DNA from: Aureisphaera galaxeae | GTDB lineage: Bacteria; Bacteroidota; Bacteroidia; Flavobacteriales; Flavobacteriaceae | Reading direction: 5' to 3' | Length of the DNA: 64,000 bases | Assembly (NCBI RefSeq): GCF_028561275.1 | Contig: NZ_JAQQTF010000002.1 | Span: forward strand, 404,812 to 468,811 | Shown here: positions 41,804 to 50,595 of the stretch, piece after piece | How positions within the stretch are numbered: position 1 is the stretch's first letter | Layout: every line of letters begins with the position of its first letter | Program-made: the position numbers and the translations under genes | Notes under the pieces: model-generated | Seen by the model: the letters and a program-made list of their open reading frames with translations, nothing else | What the model was told of the DNA's origin: nothing | Databases searched by the model: none

Positions 41804-43174
41804 TCAACCGGCGACGCCCTCCGGATTGTATCCTAAATAATCTGCGAAGTTTTCTTTAAACGTGATGCCGTAGTCTTCCAATTCCTTCAAAATAGGCTCG
41901 TATACTTCTTTTGAAATCGGAATCTGTACCCCAGGAGTCGTTATTTCCTTGTTCAGGATGCGCAAAGCAGCCATGGCAACGGGAAGTCCTACAGTTTTGG
42001 CCATAGCCGTATAGGTTTGGTCTTCCCCGATAAGCACCATATTACTATCGATCTGCTTTTTCTTTCCATTCAATTCGTACCCAAATTTGTGGTACATCAC
42101 GATCATGTCCTTGTCGTCTTCCTTCAAGGTCCATTTATCCATCAAGATTTTCTGAAGGGCCTGTGCTGGCGTTGCATTTTCAATTCCGATTTTCTTTTCA
42201 GCATTGAATAAATCCAGTTCCAATAGTTTGTACCACATCAAATCGTCCTGATCTATCTTCAGGGCATAACGGGTCTTCAGTTCTACCGAATCGGTTGGGT
42301 GATAGGGTAGGAATAGGTTGATGAAGTCGCGATAGGTAAGTTCTTCAGAATTCGGAATGGTATAGCCATCATCCGTCATTCCTAATTGTACGAACATGTT
42401 CCATGCTTTACTGAAACCAACACGGCGCATCGTTCCCCGATATAGGGTAAGAATATCATCCAAGCCATACACACTTCGGTATTTCAGGGAATTTCTATTG
42501 GCGTAGGCTTCGAAGCGGCCATGCCCTTCGATATCCAAAAATTCGGTACGGCGAAACAGTTTGTGATATGGGATGTATTTATAAGTGCCTTCCTGAATAA
42601 ACTCTGCAGCACCCCCTTGTCCGGCAACCACCACGTTCCTTGGGTTCCAAGTGAATTTATAGTGCCAAAGGTTGTCGTCACTTTCTGGAGCGATAAGTCC
42701 ACCAGTAAAGGATTCGAACAACAGCATTTTTCCGCCGCCATCGCGAATACGATCTATTACTTGCATGGCGCTCATATGGTCAATCCCGGGATCTACCCCG
42801 ATTTCATTCATAAATACGAGCCCTTTGGCTTTGGCTTGTTCATCCAACGCCTGCATTTCTTTACTAACATAAGAAGCGGTAACGAGATGTTTTCCATAGG
42901 TGATACAATCTTGGGCCGCTTCTATATGAAAGCGGGCTGGAAGCATGGAGATCACCAAATCGGCTGCCTGAATGGCCTCTTTACGGGCTTCTTCATCGAA
43001 AACATCCAAGTACACGCCTTTGGCATTGGGGTGTCCTTGGGTAAATTTCTTGGCATTTTCTTCAGAAAGGTCACCAATGGTAATGAATAGGTTTTCCGCT
43101 TCAGATTTGTCGAGTAAATACTTAATGAGACTTGTGGCAGAACGGCCAGCACCTATGATAAGAATATTTCGCAT
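41804..43174 (-). CDS. Saccharopine dehydrogenase family protein
   Basis: 456 residues. A Rossmann motif is at the N-terminus (ILIIGAGRSATSLIKYLLD), followed by VISMLPARFHIEAAQDCI, MNEIGVDPGIDHMSAMQVIDRI, SFTGGLIAPESDDNLWHYKFTWNPRNV and GLPVAMAALRIL, the pattern of Lys9-type saccharopine reductases. The product could be lysine or polyamine related (carboxynorspermidine-type) metabolism. It is a single-gene unit, divergent from the DUF423 gene. Confidence 0.93.
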   Translation of the reverse strand: MRNILIIGAGRSATSLIKYLLDKSEAENLFITIGDLSEENAKKFTQGHPNAKGVYLDVFDEEARKEAIQAADLVISMLPARFHIEAAQDCITYGKHLVTASYVSKEMQALDEQAKAKGLVFMNEIGVDPGIDHMSAMQVIDRIRDGGGKMLLFESFTGGLIAPESDDNLWHYKFTWNPRNVVVAGQGGAAEFIQEGTYKYIPYHKLFRRTEFLDIEGHGRFEAYANRNSLKYRSVYGLDDILTLYRGTMRRVGFSKAWNMFVQLGMTDDGYTIPNSEELTYRDFINLFLPYHPTDSVELKTRYALKIDQDDLMWYKLLELDLFNAEKKIGIENATPAQALQKILMDKWTLKEDDKDMIVMYHKFGYELNGKKKQIDSNMVLIGEDQTYTAMAKTVGLPVAMAALRILNKEITTPGVQIPISKEVYEPILKELEDYGITFKENFADYLGYNPEGVAG

Positions 43175-43188
43175 CCCTAGTTATTTCG

Positions 43189-43196
43189 TAAATTTG
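43189..43196 (+). promoter_or_regulatory. -7 promoter element for the DUF423 gene
   Basis: TAAATTTG (TAnnTTTG), 47 bases before the ATG at 43244 and 17 before an alternative GTG at 43214. Confidence 0.45.
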
Positions 43197-43243
43197 TACG
43201 TCTTTGTCCGATCGTGGCGAATGTACTAAATAGCGCAATACCT

Positions 43244-43639
43244 ATGAATAAATTCAACAAAAAAATTCTCATCATTTCCTCCTTATTGGGAGCTATCACC
43301 ATCGCCATAGGAGCTTTTGGAGCACATGGATTAAAGCAAGTAGCGGATGCTCAGTCCGTTGCCAGTTTTGAAACCGGGGTGCGCTACCAAATGTACCATG
43401 TCATCGTTTTGTTTATTGTAGGTTTTATCCCATACATGACCGAGAAAGGAAAAAAATGGGTTTTCCGGCTATTTTTACTCGGAATTTTATTGTTTTCGGG
43501 CTCAATTTACCTCTTGGCATTAAAAGAGGTAGTACCCATTTCTTCAAAAATACTGGGTCCTATCACACCTTTGGGAGGTTTGGCTTTTATAGCTGGTTGG
43601 TTGCGACTTGCGTACGATTTCCGTACGTTAAAATCGTAA
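43244..43639 (+). CDS. DUF423 membrane protein (YgdD type)
   Basis: 131 residues from the ATG at 43244; an in-frame GTG at 43214 would add ten residues unlike the family. Four membrane helices. SLLGAITIAIGAFGAHGLK and YHVIVLFIVG and PITPLGGLAFIAGWL are the DUF423 hallmarks. It is an inner-membrane protein of unknown function, present across many bacteria. pckA follows 71 bp later with its own promoter. Confidence 0.93.
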   Translation: MNKFNKKILIISSLLGAITIAIGAFGAHGLKQVADAQSVASFETGVRYQMYHVIVLFIVGFIPYMTEKGKKWVFRLFLLGILLFSGSIYLLALKEVVPISSKILGPITPLGGLAFIAGWLRLAYDFRTLKS

Positions 43640-43680
43640 GAATTCTAGATAATTTTCGGGGCTATCTCTATTAGTTTTTT

Positions 43681-43688
43681 TACTTTTG
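43681..43688 (+). promoter_or_regulatory. pckA: -7 promoter element of pckA
   Basis: TACTTTTG (TAnnTTTG), 22 bases before the ATG at 43711. Confidence 0.6.
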
Positions 43689-43710
43689 CCAACACAACAA
43701 AAACAAAAGT

Positions 43711-45318
43711 ATGGTGGATAACAGCCAAACTACGAAAACGATTTCGCTGGAATCTTACGGAATCAACCCCTCGAAAGTTAATTATCAACTTACCTCCGAA
43801 CAACTTCACGCAGAAACATTAGCAAAAGGACAAGGAAAAGAAGCAAGTTCTGGTGCTATTGCTGTGAATACTGGAGAGTTTACAGGAAGATCTCCTCAAG
43901 ATCGTTTTATCGTAAAGGACGATATTACCCAAGACAGAGTATGGTGGGGTGATATCAACATTCCGTTCGATCCGGACAAGTTCGATGCTTTGTACGATCG
44001 AATCACGGAATATTTGAATGGGAAAGAAGTATATGCAAGGGACTGTTACGCCTGTGCCGATGTAAACTACAAGCTCAACATTAGGGTAATTAATGAATAC
44101 CCTTGGAGCAACATGTTTGCATTTAATATGTTTTTACGCCCTACAGAAGAGGAATTGGACGGTTTCGATCCAGAATGGGTTATTGTAAATGCCCCTGGCT
44201 TTATGGCAGACCCAGAACGTGACGGAACAAGACAACACAATTTTGCCATCCTTAACTTTACCAGAAAAGTTGCCATTATTGGTGGTACGGGATATACGGG
44301 TGAGATTAAGAAAGGAATTTTCTCTGCTTTAAATTTCATTCTTCCTGTATTTAAGAACACCCTGCCTATGCATTGTTCTGCAAATGTTGGTGAAGATGGG
44401 GATACTGCCATTTTCTTTGGTCTTTCCGGAACAGGAAAAACCACGCTTTCGGCAGATCCTGCACGTAAATTGATCGGGGACGATGAGCACGGATGGACCG
44501 CAGAAAACAGTGTGTTCAATTTCGAAGGCGGATGTTATGCCAAGGCCATAGATCTTTCCGAAGAAAACGAACCCGATATTTATAGAGCAATTAAACCGGG
44601 TGCCATCCTCGAAAATGTGATTATGGACGACAACGGGGTAGTGGATTTCAGTGATATCTCCATTACTCAAAATACCCGTGTAAGCTATCCTATCTATCAT
44701 ATTGATAACATTCAGGTGCCTTCTATTGGCTACAATCCTAAAAATATCTTCTTCCTTACGGCAGATGCCTTTGGGGTATTGCCTCCGATTTCCAAATTAA
44801 CACCAGGGCAAGCAGCCTATCACTTCATTAGTGGTTATACTGCGAAAGTAGCTGGAACGGAAGCAGGAATTACCGAGCCTGTGCCGAGTTTCTCGGCTTG
44901 TTTTGGCGCTCCCTTTATGCCTTTACATCCTACAAAGTATGCCGAAATGCTAAGCACGAAGATGCAGGAAGCGGGTGTGAATGTGTGGTTGGTGAACACG
45001 GGATGGACAGGTGGACCTTACGGAGTAGGAACCCGCATGAAGCTTAAGTATACCCGTGCTATGATTACCGCCGCTATGAACGGTTCTTTGGAAGAGGCTA
45101 ATAAAGACAACTATCATATTCACTCCGTATTTGGAGTACAACAACCAAGGGTATGTCCTAATGTACCTACGGAAGTACTGAGTCCGAGAAAGACTTGGAA
45201 TAATGATGAGGCGTATTATGAAACGGCCTTTAAACTCTCCAATTCGTTCCGTGAGAACTTTAAGAAATTTGAATCCTATGCCAACGGTGAAATCTTGGCG
45301 GGAGGACCTTTGAGATAA
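43711..45318 (+). CDS. pckA: Phosphoenolpyruvate carboxykinase (ATP)
   Basis: 535 residues, standard length. It converts oxaloacetate and ATP to phosphoenolpyruvate for gluconeogenesis. The substrate loop GEFTGRSPQDRFIVKD, the kinase P-loop FGLSGTGKTTLSADPAR, the metal site LIGDDEHGW and the C-terminal VNTGWTGGPYGVG/RMKLKYTRAM region are all present. It is monocistronic, with its own promoter and a strong terminator. Confidence 0.98.
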   Translation: MVDNSQTTKTISLESYGINPSKVNYQLTSEQLHAETLAKGQGKEASSGAIAVNTGEFTGRSPQDRFIVKDDITQDRVWWGDINIPFDPDKFDALYDRITEYLNGKEVYARDCYACADVNYKLNIRVINEYPWSNMFAFNMFLRPTEEELDGFDPEWVIVNAPGFMADPERDGTRQHNFAILNFTRKVAIIGGTGYTGEIKKGIFSALNFILPVFKNTLPMHCSANVGEDGDTAIFFGLSGTGKTTLSADPARKLIGDDEHGWTAENSVFNFEGGCYAKAIDLSEENEPDIYRAIKPGAILENVIMDDNGVVDFSDISITQNTRVSYPIYHIDNIQVPSIGYNPKNIFFLTADAFGVLPPISKLTPGQAAYHFISGYTAKVAGTEAGITEPVPSFSACFGAPFMPLHPTKYAEMLSTKMQEAGVNVWLVNTGWTGGPYGVGTRMKLKYTRAMITAAMNGSLEEANKDNYHIHSVFGVQQPRVCPNVPTEVLSPRKTWNNDEAYYETAFKLSNSFRENFKKFESYANGEILAGGPLR

Positions 45319-45336
45319 CAAACCAACTTACAACTG

Positions 45337-45370
45337 AAAAAGCCCCATGCTAACGCGTGGGGCTTTTTCT
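45337..45370 (+). terminator. pckA: Intrinsic terminator of pckA
   Basis: AAAAAGCCCCA (45337-45347) pairs with TGGGGCTTTTT (45358-45368) around a ten-base loop. Confidence 0.93.
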
Positions 45371-45398
45371 ATGCAGGTAAGTTTAAGCTAAACTTGTT

Positions 45399-46148
45399 TT
45401 ATTTCTTTCCGTTTACTTCTTTAATGTATTTCTCCAGCGCCATGGTCATGGAAGGAGTTTCTGGAGTAGGTGCTTGTATGTCTACACGTAGTCCTTTTTC
45501 CGTAGCAGCTTTTACGGTTGTATTTCCGAAAACGGCAATTCGAGTGTTATTTTGCTCGAAATCCGGGAAGTTTTCGAAAAGGGACTGAATGCCGCTTGGA
45601 CTAAAGAATACCAAGATGTCATAGTACACATTGCGCAGGTCACTTAGGTCACTTACTACGGTCTTGTAAAAGGTCGCCTGTTTCCAATCTACGCTTAGGT
45701 CGTTCAAAATCGCAGGAACGGTAGGCTTCAACTTGTCCGAAGAAGGCAATAAGAAGGATTCCGTTTTATACTTTTTGATAAGCGGAGATAGCTCTGCGAA
45801 GGTTCTCTTCCCTACATAGATCTTACGCTTTCGGTACACCACATATTTCTGAAGGTAAAAGGCAACGGCCTCACTCTGGCAAAAATATTTCATGGTATCT
45901 GGAACCTTGAAACGAAGCTCTTCTGCAATCCTAAAGAAGTGATCTACAGAATTCCTACTGGTTAGTATGATTGCCGTATACTGGCTAAGATCAACTTTTT
46001 GGGTACGTACCTCTTTACTGGAAACACCTTCTACATGTATAAAAGGTCTAAAATCAATCTTTACTTTTTGCCTTTCGATAAGGTCGAAGTAAGGAGAATT
46101 TTCAATTTTAGGTTCCGGTTGAGAAACCAAAATAGTTTTCACTTTCAT
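45399..46148 (-). CDS. hemD: Uroporphyrinogen-III synthase
   Basis: 249 residues from the ATG at 46148; a TTG two codons upstream is less likely. The two-lobed fold is visible from ILVSQPEPKIE, AIILTSRNSVDHFF, YVGKRTFAEL and ILVFFSPSGIQSLF ... IAVFGNTTVKAA, which match HemD strand-turn segments. It cyclises hydroxymethylbilane to uroporphyrinogen III in heme synthesis. It lies 28 bp downstream of the DUF4271 gene on the same strand, a gene pair conserved in flavobacteria. Confidence 0.9.
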   Translation of the reverse strand: MKVKTILVSQPEPKIENSPYFDLIERQKVKIDFRPFIHVEGVSSKEVRTQKVDLSQYTAIILTSRNSVDHFFRIAEELRFKVPDTMKYFCQSEAVAFYLQKYVVYRKRKIYVGKRTFAELSPLIKKYKTESFLLPSSDKLKPTVPAILNDLSVDWKQATFYKTVVSDLSDLRNVYYDILVFFSPSGIQSLFENFPDFEQNNTRIAVFGNTTVKAATEKGLRVDIQAPTPETPSMTMALEKYIKEVNGKK

Positions 46149-46176
46149 AAACAACTACATTTGTTAGTATCCTCCT

Positions 46177-46830
46177 TTAATCGAGTAATTTATACAAGAC
46201 AATGAAGGGTGCTATTTCAAGTGCGCAAAGATACAAAATAAAATAGAAGAAATATCTTAAAATTAGATTTGCATTTCTTTTGAAGCTGGAAATAAGGGAG
46301 ATAACGAATAATACGAGTATTGTGCCCGCGAAAACCCATAAAATCAGTGGGTTTGGTGGGATTGCATAAAAAAATAAAATATTGAAAACGAGTGCTAAAA
46401 GGGAAATTAGGCTCGCATAACTCAATTTTTCGTACAAATAACTATTCACAACCGCCTCCATATTAAAGATATTGGCAATCATTTTTTCAATTACGTACTT
46501 CCCAAATAGAAAAATGGATACCCCTGTGAGCAACTGAATGTACAACCAAGGTTGTTTTGTGGGTATTTCGGGTTCTCTTTGCAGTAGAATGAGGTAAATG
46601 AACAGTGAAAATGAAACCACTTGTATACCAAACAGGGCGACATTGAAGGGATGCTTTATTTCATAGCCTTTTCCCTGCAATGCGAAATACTTGTCGGTTA
46701 TGGGGAGCATCATAAACTCATAGAACCTGCGTGGATACAACCATCGGGTAAGAGCCAATACACCAAATGTCCCTACAAGGACGTAGGTGATCCAATCTAA
46801 ATGTTCTATAGTCCGTAGGGTGTAATCCAA
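46177..46830 (-). CDS. DUF4271 membrane protein
   Basis: 217 residues, polytopic with about six helices. The start codon is TTG at 46830: no ATG is available before the in-frame stop upstream, and the downstream ATG pair would remove a helix. RWLYPRRFYEFMMLPITDKYFALQGK near the N-terminus, with YxxxxG-like aromatic clusters, is typical of DUF4271. The family is adjacent to hemD in Bacteroidota. Function unknown, possibly linked to heme or gliding-related envelope work. Confidence 0.88.
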   Translation of the reverse strand: MDYTLRTIEHLDWITYVLVGTFGVLALTRWLYPRRFYEFMMLPITDKYFALQGKGYEIKHPFNVALFGIQVVSFSLFIYLILLQREPEIPTKQPWLYIQLLTGVSIFLFGKYVIEKMIANIFNMEAVVNSYLYEKLSYASLISLLALVFNILFFYAIPPNPLILWVFAGTILVLFVISLISSFKRNANLILRYFFYFILYLCALEIAPFIVLYKLLD

Positions 46831-46945
46831 GGGATTCTGCTTTGCCGGTAAAATTACCTAAAATAGGGGAGTTCTTTGTAATCTAGAGCAATTATAAAAT
46901 TTTCTAAACGGCGCTAATTATTGGCCTCTATTTTTAAAAAAGGGG

Positions 46946-46953
46946 TACTTTTG
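46946..46953 (+). promoter_or_regulatory. -7 promoter element for the 46970-49508 operon
   Basis: TACTTTTG (TAnnTTTG) with TTG at 46921-46923 as a possible -33 element (22-bp spacer), 16 bases before the ATG. Confidence 0.6.
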
Positions 46954-46969
46954 TTTCAAAATTGGTCTT

Positions 46970-47701
46970 ATGGCAGGTGCCTTAGTGGTCATCCCTACAT
47001 TTAATGAAATTGACAACATAGAAAAATTACTTCGCAACATATTTTCGTTGCAAAGAAAGTTTCATGTTTTAATAGTGGATGACAACTCACCAGACCTCAC
47101 AGGACTTAAGGTAAAGGAGTTGCAGGAAGAGTTTCCCGAGGCCCTCTTTTTGGAGGAGCGAAAGGGGAAGTTGGGGCTAGGAACCGCCTATATACATGGG
47201 TTTAGATGGGCATTGGAGCGGGATTATGAATTTATTTTTGAGATGGATGCCGATTTTTCTCACAACCCTAACGATTTGTTACGACTTTACAATGCTTGTG
47301 ATAAGCAGGGAGCCGATATGGCCATTGGATCCCGATATATTACAGGGGTTAATGTGGTGAATTGGCCTATGAGCAGGGTATTGCTGTCCTGGGGTGCTTC
47401 CAAGTACGTGCGATTTGTTACGGGAATGCCCATTCATGACACCACGGCGGGGTTTATTTGTTACAAACGAAAGGTGTTGGAGCAAATAGATTTGAATAAA
47501 ATACGTTTTGTAGGGTATGCCTTCCAGATCGAAATGAAATTTAAGGCCTATTTAAAGAAATTTAAGATTGTCGAAGTACCGGTAATCTTTACAGATAGAA
47601 CGAAAGGAGAAAGTAAAATGAGCTCCGGAATTATAAGCGAAGCCATTTTTGGGGTAATTTCCATGAAGTGGAAAAGCCTTTTCAAAAAAAAGGATGTATG
47701 A
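46970..47701 (+). CDS. Polyprenol monophosphomannose synthase-type glycosyltransferase (GT2)
   Basis: 243 residues. The GT-A fold motifs are VVIPTFNEIDNIEKLL, VLIVDDNSPDLTGLKV, IFEMDADFSHNP (DxD motif) and GSRYITGVNVVNWPMSRVLLSWGASKYVR, as in DPM1-type soluble enzymes. It would transfer a sugar, typically mannose or glucose, to a polyprenyl phosphate. There is no C-terminal membrane domain. The stop overlaps the dihydroorotase start by 4 bp (ATGA). Confidence 0.93.
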   Translation: MAGALVVIPTFNEIDNIEKLLRNIFSLQRKFHVLIVDDNSPDLTGLKVKELQEEFPEALFLEERKGKLGLGTAYIHGFRWALERDYEFIFEMDADFSHNPNDLLRLYNACDKQGADMAIGSRYITGVNVVNWPMSRVLLSWGASKYVRFVTGMPIHDTTAGFICYKRKVLEQIDLNKIRFVGYAFQIEMKFKAYLKKFKIVEVPVIFTDRTKGESKMSSGIISEAIFGVISMKWKSLFKKKDV

Positions 47702-49041
47702 CGAATACGATACTTATTAAGAACGCGCAAATTGTAAACGAGGGCAAGATATTCGAAGGGGATGTTCTCGTAGTTGGGGATCGAATTGCGGAAGTTGCAG
47801 AAAGTATTAGCGCAAAATCTGCCGACACCAAAATTATTGAAGCAGACGGATCCTACCTTATACCGGGAATGATCGACGATCAGGTGCATTTTCGGGAACC
47901 AGGCCTCACACACAAAGCGACCATCGAAACCGAATCGAGAGCCGCCGTAGCGGGTGGGATTACTTCATTTATTGAGATGCCTAATACCGTACCACAGGCA
48001 ACAACCATCGAGCTTCTTGAGGACAAGTTTGCCCGGGCAGCCGAAACCTCTTGGGCCAATTATTCTTTTATGTTTGGGGGAACCAACGACAACCTTGAGG
48101 AAGTCCTGAAAGTGGACGAAACCAAAGTGGCAGGGCTCAAGTTGTTTTTGGGGTCTTCTACGGGAAATATGTTGGTGGACGACCCTGAAGTACTGGAAGA
48201 AATCTTCAGTAAGACCAATTTGCTTATTTCGGTGCACTGTGAGGATGAGACCACTATTAAAAACAACCTGGAAAAGTTCAAAAGTGAATATGGGGAAGAT
48301 ATTCCTATCGCTTTTCACCCAGTCATTCGAAGTGAGGAAGCTTGTTATCTGTCCTCTTCAAGAGCGATCGAACTAGCAAAGAAAACAGGGGCTCGATTGC
48401 ATGTTTTCCATCTTTCTACCGAAAAGGAAACACACCTTTTCAGTAATAAAATTCCACTTTCAGAAAAAAAGATCACTGCCGAGGTGTGCATTCACCACCT
48501 ATGGTTTACCAATGAGGACTATGCCGAAAAGGGAACCAAAATTAAATGGAATCCGGCGGTAAAGACCCAAAAAGATAGAGACGGGCTATGGAAGGCATTA
48601 TTGGATGACCGAATCGATGTCATTGCCACCGATCATGCACCGCATACCTTGGAAGAAAAGGATAATGTGTACACCAAAGCTCCTTCAGGAGGGCCTTTGG
48701 TACAACATGCTTTAGAAGCCCTGTTCGAAATGCACCACAAAGGAAGAATTTCGGTAGAAAAGATTGTGGAGAAAACAGCTCACAATCCTGCGATCCTCTT
48801 TCAGGTGAAAGACAGGGGTTATATCCGTGTGGGCTACAAGGCCGATTTGGTATTGATAGATCCTAATGCGCCATGGCGTGTTTCCAAAGAAAATATTGCC
48901 TATAAATGTGGTTGGTCCCCGTTTGAAGGTACCACCTTTACCTCCCGTGTTATGTATACGCTTGTTAATGGAGTGATTGCTTTCGAAAACGGTAAATTTC
49001 CCAATCGCAGTAATGGAGAGCGATTAACCTTCGATCGTTGA
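47698..49041 (+). CDS. pyrC: Dihydroorotase
   Basis: 447 residues from the ATG at 47698 that overlaps the glycosyltransferase stop; a longer frame from 47668 is inside that gene. It closes the pyrimidine ring to dihydroorotate. The metal motif is IDDQVHFREPGLTHKA, where the usual HxH reads QxH, so the first zinc His is Gln. GLKLFLGSSTGN holds the carboxylated-lysine position and VIATDHAPHT the catalytic Asp. The amidohydrolase fold is otherwise complete. Confidence 0.93.
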   Translation: MTNTILIKNAQIVNEGKIFEGDVLVVGDRIAEVAESISAKSADTKIIEADGSYLIPGMIDDQVHFREPGLTHKATIETESRAAVAGGITSFIEMPNTVPQATTIELLEDKFARAAETSWANYSFMFGGTNDNLEEVLKVDETKVAGLKLFLGSSTGNMLVDDPEVLEEIFSKTNLLISVHCEDETTIKNNLEKFKSEYGEDIPIAFHPVIRSEEACYLSSSRAIELAKKTGARLHVFHLSTEKETHLFSNKIPLSEKKITAEVCIHHLWFTNEDYAEKGTKIKWNPAVKTQKDRDGLWKALLDDRIDVIATDHAPHTLEEKDNVYTKAPSGGPLVQHALEALFEMHHKGRISVEKIVEKTAHNPAILFQVKDRGYIRVGYKADLVLIDPNAPWRVSKENIAYKCGWSPFEGTTFTSRVMYTLVNGVIAFENGKFPNRSNGERLTFDR

Positions 49042-49508
49042 TGAAAAAAGCCTTTTTTACCATAGGATTGCTTTGGGTTATGGGGTGTCAGGATGTAAAA
49101 AAACCTGAACCTCCGCAGAATCTTATTTCCAAAGACGAAATGGTGGATATTTTGGCCGATGCCTATATTGGAAATGCCGCCAAAAGCATCAATAATAGGA
49201 TGCTGCGTACCAAAGGCATCTATTTGGATTCTGTTTTGTATCAAAAATTCGGGATCGATAGCCTGCAATTCGCTTTGAGCAATGCTTATTACGCATCCGA
49301 TCTTAATGGATATGCAAAACTACTGGAACAAGTAGAAGAGCAACTGGTAGAGCGAAAAGCTGTAGTGGATAGCCTTTATGAGATTGAGAAAGAAGAGGCC
49401 ACTCTAAGAAGAGATAGTATCCGTAAAAAAGATAGCATTCGCGTCGATTCCATAAAAAAGCAAAAAGGAGGAACGCTCACCGATCCGGTTCAGGACGAGG
49501 AAGAATAG
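49041..49508 (+). CDS. DUF4296 lipoprotein
   Basis: 155 residues from the ATG at 49041, overlapping the dihydroorotase stop TGA. The lipobox is LLWVMGC with Cys near residue 16. SKDEMVDILADAYIGNAAKSIN and VLYQKFGIDSLQFALSNAYYASD are the DUF4296 hallmarks. The last third is a charged coiled coil rich in RRDSIRKKDSIRVDS. It is an outer-membrane or periplasmic lipoprotein of unknown role. The 3' end overlaps the convergent SDR gene by 19 bp. Confidence 0.9.
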   Translation: MKKAFFTIGLLWVMGCQDVKKPEPPQNLISKDEMVDILADAYIGNAAKSINNRMLRTKGIYLDSVLYQKFGIDSLQFALSNAYYASDLNGYAKLLEQVEEQLVERKAVVDSLYEIEKEEATLRRDSIRKKDSIRVDSIKKQKGGTLTDPVQDEEE

Positions 49509-50497
49509 TTTTTAGCGACTCGGCTTATGGTTTCCTCTAAGGGTGTGAATTTCATGCCCAATTGCTGCTTAATTTTCTCAGAACTAAAGGTGGAAACAGT
49601 GGTAAGGGAGGCTACCGATTCTTTGGTAAGCCTGCGATGTTTCCCTAATAAAAAACTAACGAAGCCGTCCAAATAGCTCAGCCAGGTTAGTGTTCTTTTG
49701 CTCACCGATTTTTTGGGTTCTGGAAGGGAAAACCCCTTCATTAACAATTGCAGCAATTCGCGATAGGTTGCATTGTGCCCCACCAAAATGTAACGTTGAT
49801 TGGTAATTTGCTTTTCCGTAAGGGCCAACATACTTGACACCACATCTTTTACGTCTACGAATCCACTACCTCCAGAGGTATAGTGTTTCATGCCTTTGGA
49901 AGCCTTTTTGAAAATACGGCCACTACCAGAATTCCAGTTCCCCTCACCTAAAATCACCCCCGGATTAACGATCACTGCTTTTAGGCCTTCTTGGGTTGCT
50001 CGCCAAACATGCATTTCGGCGCCATACTTCGAAATGGCGTACACATTGTTGTTTTCTTCTGGGTTCCAATGGGAATCCTCGTTGGCTGTAGCTCCATCTA
50101 TTGGAGTTCCCAAAGTAGCAATAGAACTTACATAGCACAGATAATCTACCTTATGCGATAGGCACAAATTCACCACATTGGCTGTTCCGTTATTATTGAT
50201 GGATTTCAGTTTTTGATAATCGTGGGTTCTAAAGCTGATATAAGCAGCGCAATGAAACACCTGCGTAACTCCCTGAAAGGCAATTTCCATAGCCGGAAGA
50301 TCGGTGATGTCGGCCACTACCCATTCTATGGTTTTAAATAATTGTGAGGCCTCTGGGGTAAAATAGGCGAAGATTTCTTCTACCCTTTTTAGGTTGCTAT
50401 CCTTTCTATGGGTTGCGCGAACCTTTTGTCCATTCTGGGTTAATTGAAGCAGCAAGTGTGCCCCCACCATGCCTGTACCGCCCGTTACTAGAATCAT
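49490..50497 (-). CDS. NAD-dependent epimerase/dehydratase (extended SDR)
   Basis: 335 residues. The Rossmann motif ILVTGGTGMVGAHLLLQL starts the protein. The catalytic YxxxK is in NVYAISKYGAEMHVW, and ISFRTHDY and VNPGVILGEGNW lie in the substrate region. It resembles dihydroflavonol-4-reductase/3-beta-HSD-like epimerases. The substrate is unknown. In flavobacteria this gene often sits near the pyrC-DUF4296 unit, as here. Confidence 0.92.
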   Translation of the reverse strand: MILVTGGTGMVGAHLLLQLTQNGQKVRATHRKDSNLKRVEEIFAYFTPEASQLFKTIEWVVADITDLPAMEIAFQGVTQVFHCAAYISFRTHDYQKLKSINNNGTANVVNLCLSHKVDYLCYVSSIATLGTPIDGATANEDSHWNPEENNNVYAISKYGAEMHVWRATQEGLKAVIVNPGVILGEGNWNSGSGRIFKKASKGMKHYTSGGSGFVDVKDVVSSMLALTEKQITNQRYILVGHNATYRELLQLLMKGFSLPEPKKSVSKRTLTWLSYLDGFVSFLLGKHRRLTKESVASLTTVSTFSSEKIKQQLGMKFTPLEETISRVAKNYSSSS

Positions 50498-50567
50498 AGG
50501 GCTAAGGTAGTACTTCTCAATGAAATCATCTGTCGGGTTTTAGCAAACGGCGATATAATTAATTCTA

Positions 50568-50575
50568 TATATTTG
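50568..50575 (+). promoter_or_regulatory. -7 promoter element for the methyltransferase gene
   Basis: TATATTTG (TAnnTTTG), 20 bases before the ATG at 50596. Confidence 0.5.
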
Positions 50576-50595
50576 ATTATAAGGACAAATGGAAA

